A DNA stretch of 64,000 nucleotides from Flavobacteriia bacterium (lineage in GTDB: Bacteria > Bacteroidota > Bacteroidia > Flavobacteriales > Weeksellaceae). Both the position numbers and the translations under genes were made by a program. Position 1 is the stretch's first letter. Every line of letters begins with the position of its first letter. Below, in pieces: positions 60,465-64,000 of the stretch. The stretch spans positions 186,001 through 250,000 of the forward strand of contig JAECQR010000003.1 of NCBI GenBank assembly GCA_015999765.1, read 5' to 3'. The notes under the pieces were generated by a model. It searched no databases and was not told the DNA's origin. It saw only the letters and a program-made list of their open reading frames with translations.

Positions 60465-63400
60465 TTATTGCGTAGCCTTCATGATCGCATTGGTAATCTG
60501 AGCCTCTTTCTCTTTTGAATATGTTGAATCATACGGGTTCATTACATCAAACAGATAAGTGTAAAACGGAGTAATAACCTGTACTTTTTCAGATTCTCTA
60601 AAGGCTTTTTCCTTGCCCATGGTCTGAAGATTCTTCACGAAACTGTTGAAGCGTTTATCTACCGTTTCAATGGACTTTAAAAGATACTGGTAGCCTTTCT
60701 CGTTTTGTCCCAATTTATTGTATGCATCAGAAACCGCTCCCACAACCAGCGAATATTCCATTGGTTTTGTGCGCATCTGCTTGGCAACAAATCGCTGTTC
60801 GTAAGCTGATAGACTGCTATAATAATCATACTCCTCGAAAATTCCTTTTTTTAGCTCTTCAGCCAGTTTCAGACCTTTCTGCTCCTGACCTGAGACGATA
60901 TATCCATAAACCATCGAACTCAGTGAACGGGGATCATTGTATTTCTCCACAGGAATTTCTCGGGAAGCCATATCAAGCATTTCCAAAGCTTTACTTTTCT
61001 GGCCCGAAAGTGCCAAAGCTTCGGCGGCACGGCTTGCAGAACTTCTGTAGCTCACAATATTCTGTGTGCAGGTTTCATCAAAATGAACGCTTAAATCCTT
61101 GAAATTTCCCCAACGGTAATTTTTAACGATATTGTAAAGCGAATTTGCATCTACCCTACCCATTTCACCATCTTCGCGTTCCGGAGTATTAATCGGAACA
61201 AGACGGTAGCTGAAACCATCAAACTGTAGATAATTACCAAGATAGAAGATGTTTTCGGGATCGTAAATTCCGCCTGTAGAAAAATTAATCGGTCTGTTCC
61301 AGTCGAAATTGGCCAGAATATCAAGCAGGATCAAATTATTTTTGAACATACTGTTGCTCTTGTATTCGATGGTAATCTTATCGACCGCCAGCGCGGCATC
61401 TTTCGCTTCAATAGTTCCTGATTTTACTGCATTGGCTTTGTTTACCGGCAAAATAAATTTAGAAACCGGGAGGAAATTAAATTTCTCATATTTCGCTTCA
61501 CCGAAAAGCATTTTCAGGATTTCATCTTTATCTTCAGACTTTACTTTAATGAAATCTATTGCTTCTTTCATCGTCATTGAATCCCGAGTCATAAACTTCC
61601 TGAATCCTGCAAAAGCCGTTTCTGGAGCACCCTGATCTTTCAGGTTCGCAAAGACGTTTTTCCAGTCTTCCGGACTCATAAGGTAAACCTGATCGTTGGT
61701 TCCGTCGCGGTAATCTTCATGGTTAAGGACAGATGGTACAGGCATTGAATTATAGGTTCTTCTCTTGACCTGATCGATATTCCAAGGTGTAGAGAGCAAG
61801 GTGAAATTCACCACTTTTACGTCATCACGCAATCCGGAGGTTTCCTGCATTCCCCAGATCGGGTACGTGTCGTTATCGCCATAAACAAAAAGAATATCAT
61901 TTTTAGGAAGCGATTTTAAAGTTGAATAGGCATAATCATAAGCCGCGCTTCTGCCGCTTCTGTCATGTACATTATAGTTCTGGAATCCCATCATGAAAGG
62001 AATTCCCATCAATACTATTCCTGCCACAACATTTACCGCATTGGATTTTACTTTTTCCTGAATGAACCAAAGTATTGCAGCTGCACCCAAACCGATCCAT
62101 ACCGAAAAGGCGAAAAATGAGGCAACCATCGCGTAATCTCTTTCCCGGACTTCGAATGGCTTAACGCCGGTGTAGAAAATAATTCCGACACTTGTGATTA
62201 CAAATAGAGAAAGTATCGCATAGAATCTACCGAAATCGCGGTTCAGCTGGAAGAAGAAACCAATCAAACCAAGTAAAAGTGGTAAAAAGAAAAAAGCTAC
62301 TGTACTTTCGTTTTTGAATTTTGCGGGCATTTTACTTTGGTCGCCCCACATGGCATTATCTACAAAAGGAATACCTGAAATCCAGTTTCCGCGGTTGTTT
62401 TCCATATGTCCTTCCAGATCATTCTGTCTTCCAACAAAATTCCACATCAGATATCTTACAAAATAATATCCGTTCTGAAAAGTAAAGAAATAATCTAAAT
62501 TCTGCGATAAGGAAGGCTTCTGAACATTGATTAAATTATAAGGTTTTACCTTGAGGTAATCTTCAACTTTAATACTTCCATCTTCATATTTCTGGCGTAA
62601 TTCCTCGAAAATCTGTTTTGCTTCAGGACTGTCGGCAACGTCTTCATTAGCGTAATTAAATGAAAAATCCGGTGCGCCATACATCGAGATATAGTTGGCC
62701 ATCACCGCCTGATCTTCATTGAACATTCTCGGCATAAAACCAACGTGATCCTTGCTGTAAATATAATTGTAACGCTCGCCTACTTTACGGTAGGTACCGG
62801 TTGGCTCATCTTTTTCGTAAACATCACCTGTTTTTTCGGTTTTATAGCTTCCGTCTTCATTTTTCTGGATTCCGTTTGCATCCAGATATGCTGTATAATT
62901 CTGGCCGTAAGAAGTTGGCCAGTCACCGTACTGTTCGCGGTTATAATAATCGAGCATTCCGATAGCATTATCAGGATTATTAAGGTTCATAGGAGGATTT
63001 GCAATCGCACGGATGGGAATTACCATCCAGCACGAAAACCCGATCATCATATAAACTACCGATAAAGCAGCAGTTTGATAAATGCTGTTCCTTGATTTTT
63101 TAGCATAATTAATAGCAAAATAGCAGAAAGCAATCAGCAGTATAAATGCGATGATGGTTCCGGAATGGAAAGGAAGCCCAATTCCGTTTACAGCAAAAAT
63201 TTCCATTTTACCGAAAAGCGTCATTATTAACGGGAAAATCCCTTTAAATACAATTCCCAGAATGACTAAAGTGAATACGTTTGCCCAAAGAAAACTTTTC
63301 CAGGTAAACGTATAATTTCTTGCGTAATAAATTAAACAAACTGCCGGAATTGCAAGCATACCCATCATGTGAACTCCCACCGAAAGGCCCGTTACAAAGA

Positions 63401-63950
63401 AAATAAGTATAATCCACCGCTCGTTATCAGAATCATGATATTCGTTTTCCCATTTGGTGATTAGCCAAAGTAAAAGCGCAATAAATAAGGTTGCCATTGA
63501 ATAAACTTCACCCTCCACCGCAGAAAACCAAAATGTATCAGAAAAGGTGAAACACAAAGCTCCTATCGCCCCGGCAAATAATATTGAAATTTCCTGGGGC
63601 TTCGTAATCTCATCAAAATCTTTATTCAGAAGTCTGCGCACCAAATGCGTGATGATCCAGAACAGGAACAAAATGGTGAACGCACTGAAAAGCGCTGACA
63701 TGGCATTAATCACGATCGAATAATTCTCACCATTACCAAAAGCAAACATAGCGGCAACAGCTCCTACAAGCTGAAAAAGCGCAGCGCCCGGAGCGTGGGT
63801 AACCTCGAGCTTTGCGGCAGAAGCAATATATTCTCCCGTATCCCAAAAACTGAAATTATGCTCTATGGTTGATAAATAAGTAATGAAAGCAATCGCAAAA
63901 ATAACCCACCCTAAAATGGTATTCCACTGTTTAAAAGACCAGTTTTTCAT
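60465..63950 (-). CDS. DUF2723 membrane protein (protein O-mannosyltransferase-like)
   Basis: A large 1161-residue protein. The N-terminal part (about residues 1-680) has ten or more transmembrane helices and the DUF2723 signature near the start: STIEHNFSFWDTGEYIASAAK with the acidic pair typical of GT-C transferases, then HAPGAALFQLVGAVAAMFAF. DUF2723 proteins resemble protein O-mannosyltransferases and are thought to use lipid-linked sugars on the periplasmic side. The C-terminal part (about 690-1161) is soluble, with NDILFVYGDNDTYPIWGMQE and helical repeats near the end (RAAEALALSGQKSKALEMLD, GYQYLLKSIETVDKRF). In Bacteroidota this family is a candidate for general protein O-glycosylation. 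It heads the three-gene operon at the window edge. Confidence 0.9.
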   Translation of the reverse strand: MKNWSFKQWNTILGWVIFAIAFITYLSTIEHNFSFWDTGEYIASAAKLEVTHAPGAALFQLVGAVAAMFAFGNGENYSIVINAMSALFSAFTILFLFWIITHLVRRLLNKDFDEITKPQEISILFAGAIGALCFTFSDTFWFSAVEGEVYSMATLFIALLLWLITKWENEYHDSDNERWIILIFFVTGLSVGVHMMGMLAIPAVCLIYYARNYTFTWKSFLWANVFTLVILGIVFKGIFPLIMTLFGKMEIFAVNGIGLPFHSGTIIAFILLIAFCYFAINYAKKSRNSIYQTAALSVVYMMIGFSCWMVIPIRAIANPPMNLNNPDNAIGMLDYYNREQYGDWPTSYGQNYTAYLDANGIQKNEDGSYKTEKTGDVYEKDEPTGTYRKVGERYNYIYSKDHVGFMPRMFNEDQAVMANYISMYGAPDFSFNYANEDVADSPEAKQIFEELRQKYEDGSIKVEDYLKVKPYNLINVQKPSLSQNLDYFFTFQNGYYFVRYLMWNFVGRQNDLEGHMENNRGNWISGIPFVDNAMWGDQSKMPAKFKNESTVAFFFLPLLLGLIGFFFQLNRDFGRFYAILSLFVITSVGIIFYTGVKPFEVRERDYAMVASFFAFSVWIGLGAAAILWFIQEKVKSNAVNVVAGIVLMGIPFMMGFQNYNVHDRSGRSAAYDYAYSTLKSLPKNDILFVYGDNDTYPIWGMQETSGLRDDVKVVNFTLLSTPWNIDQVKRRTYNSMPVPSVLNHEDYRDGTNDQVYLMSPEDWKNVFANLKDQGAPETAFAGFRKFMTRDSMTMKEAIDFIKVKSEDKDEILKMLFGEAKYEKFNFLPVSKFILPVNKANAVKSGTIEAKDAALAVDKITIEYKSNSMFKNNLILLDILANFDWNRPINFSTGGIYDPENIFYLGNYLQFDGFSYRLVPINTPEREDGEMGRVDANSLYNIVKNYRWGNFKDLSVHFDETCTQNIVSYRSSASRAAEALALSGQKSKALEMLDMASREIPVEKYNDPRSLSSMVYGYIVSGQEQKGLKLAEELKKGIFEEYDYYSSLSAYEQRFVAKQMRTKPMEYSLVVGAVSDAYNKLGQNEKGYQYLLKSIETVDKRFNSFVKNLQTMGKEKAFRESEKVQVITPFYTYLFDVMNPYDSTYSKEKEAQITNAIMKATQ

Positions 63951-64000
63951 AAATAATATTCAATGTTGCGAAAATAAGGTTTTTCTTTAATTATATAAGT

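Noticed and set aside
63000-64000. Search for tRNA, rRNA, IS elements or attachment sites over the whole window
   Set aside because: No cloverleaf-like stretch, transposase, integrase or terminal repeat was seen in any intergenic region or frame; entered once here for the full window.

Overview
The window looks like the chromosome of a low-GC member of Bacteroidota, class Flavobacteriia, most likely a Chryseobacterium/Kaistella-type Weeksellaceae. Supporting signs are a SusC/SusD polysaccharide locus, a type IX secretion (Por) tail protein, a soluble acyl-ACP desaturase, the Bacteroidota-type curli operon, the near absence of Shine-Dalgarno sequences, and many perfect TAnnTTTG promoter -7 boxes just upstream of genes. 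I saw no rRNA, tRNA, IS element, prophage, CRISPR array or plasmid function. There is no gene-free stretch longer than about 250 bases.

Layout. 1-4068: Nif3-like protein (cut by the window edge), a coiled-coil protein with a degenerate zinc ribbon, PLP aminotransferase, rsmG and a small lipoprotein. 4163-8129: an AddB-like PD-(D/E)XK nuclease converging on glutaryl-CoA dehydrogenase. 8208-19468: a polysaccharide utilisation locus, with an MFS transporter and a Nudix-like regulator divergent from susC, susD, GH30, a sialate O-acetylesterase-like enzyme and a second GH30. 19543-25486: paired paralogous lipoproteins, S9 peptidase, DoxX, era and a small T9SS-tail protein. 25492-31610: methyltransferase/map/HAD operon, acyl-ACP desaturase, gpmI, a GNAT and a sirtuin. 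31800-34459: a tight lipoprotein/7TM protein/histidine kinase/LuxR-type regulator cassette. 34547-37898: YggS, an NtrC-like regulator without a DNA-binding domain, and a MATE transporter. 37967-44144: tetR-tolC-hlyD-acrB efflux operon. 44392-49714: curli operon. 49830-55656: holB divergent from a cell-envelope operon (outer-membrane barrel, lptC, anmK, GNAT-nitrilase). 55709-63950: TonB receptor, kdsA, then a three-gene operon of DUF2723, DUF1697 and a TPR-like protein.

The most interesting part is the curli locus. The major curlin has eleven unbroken 22-residue repeats. A hairpin separates it from the next gene. The CsgE protein carries an N-terminal domain that looks like the amyloid inhibitor CsgH. 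CsgG has a C-terminal beta-barrel-like extension. The operon ends with a large lipoprotein combining a carboxypeptidase-regulatory-like domain, an FN3-like domain and a beta-propeller. Nested inverted repeats built on AATCAC lie directly upstream of the promoter. Other points of interest are a sirtuin and a zinc-ribbon protein that have lost all their zinc cysteines, an NtrC-like activator without a helix-turn-helix, the four-gene signalling cassette, and a promoter -7 box sitting inside a terminator loop.

All functions come from reading the sequence and recalling families; no database search was run. Start codons were adjusted where a promoter box, signal peptide or family alignment from memory argued against the longest frame.
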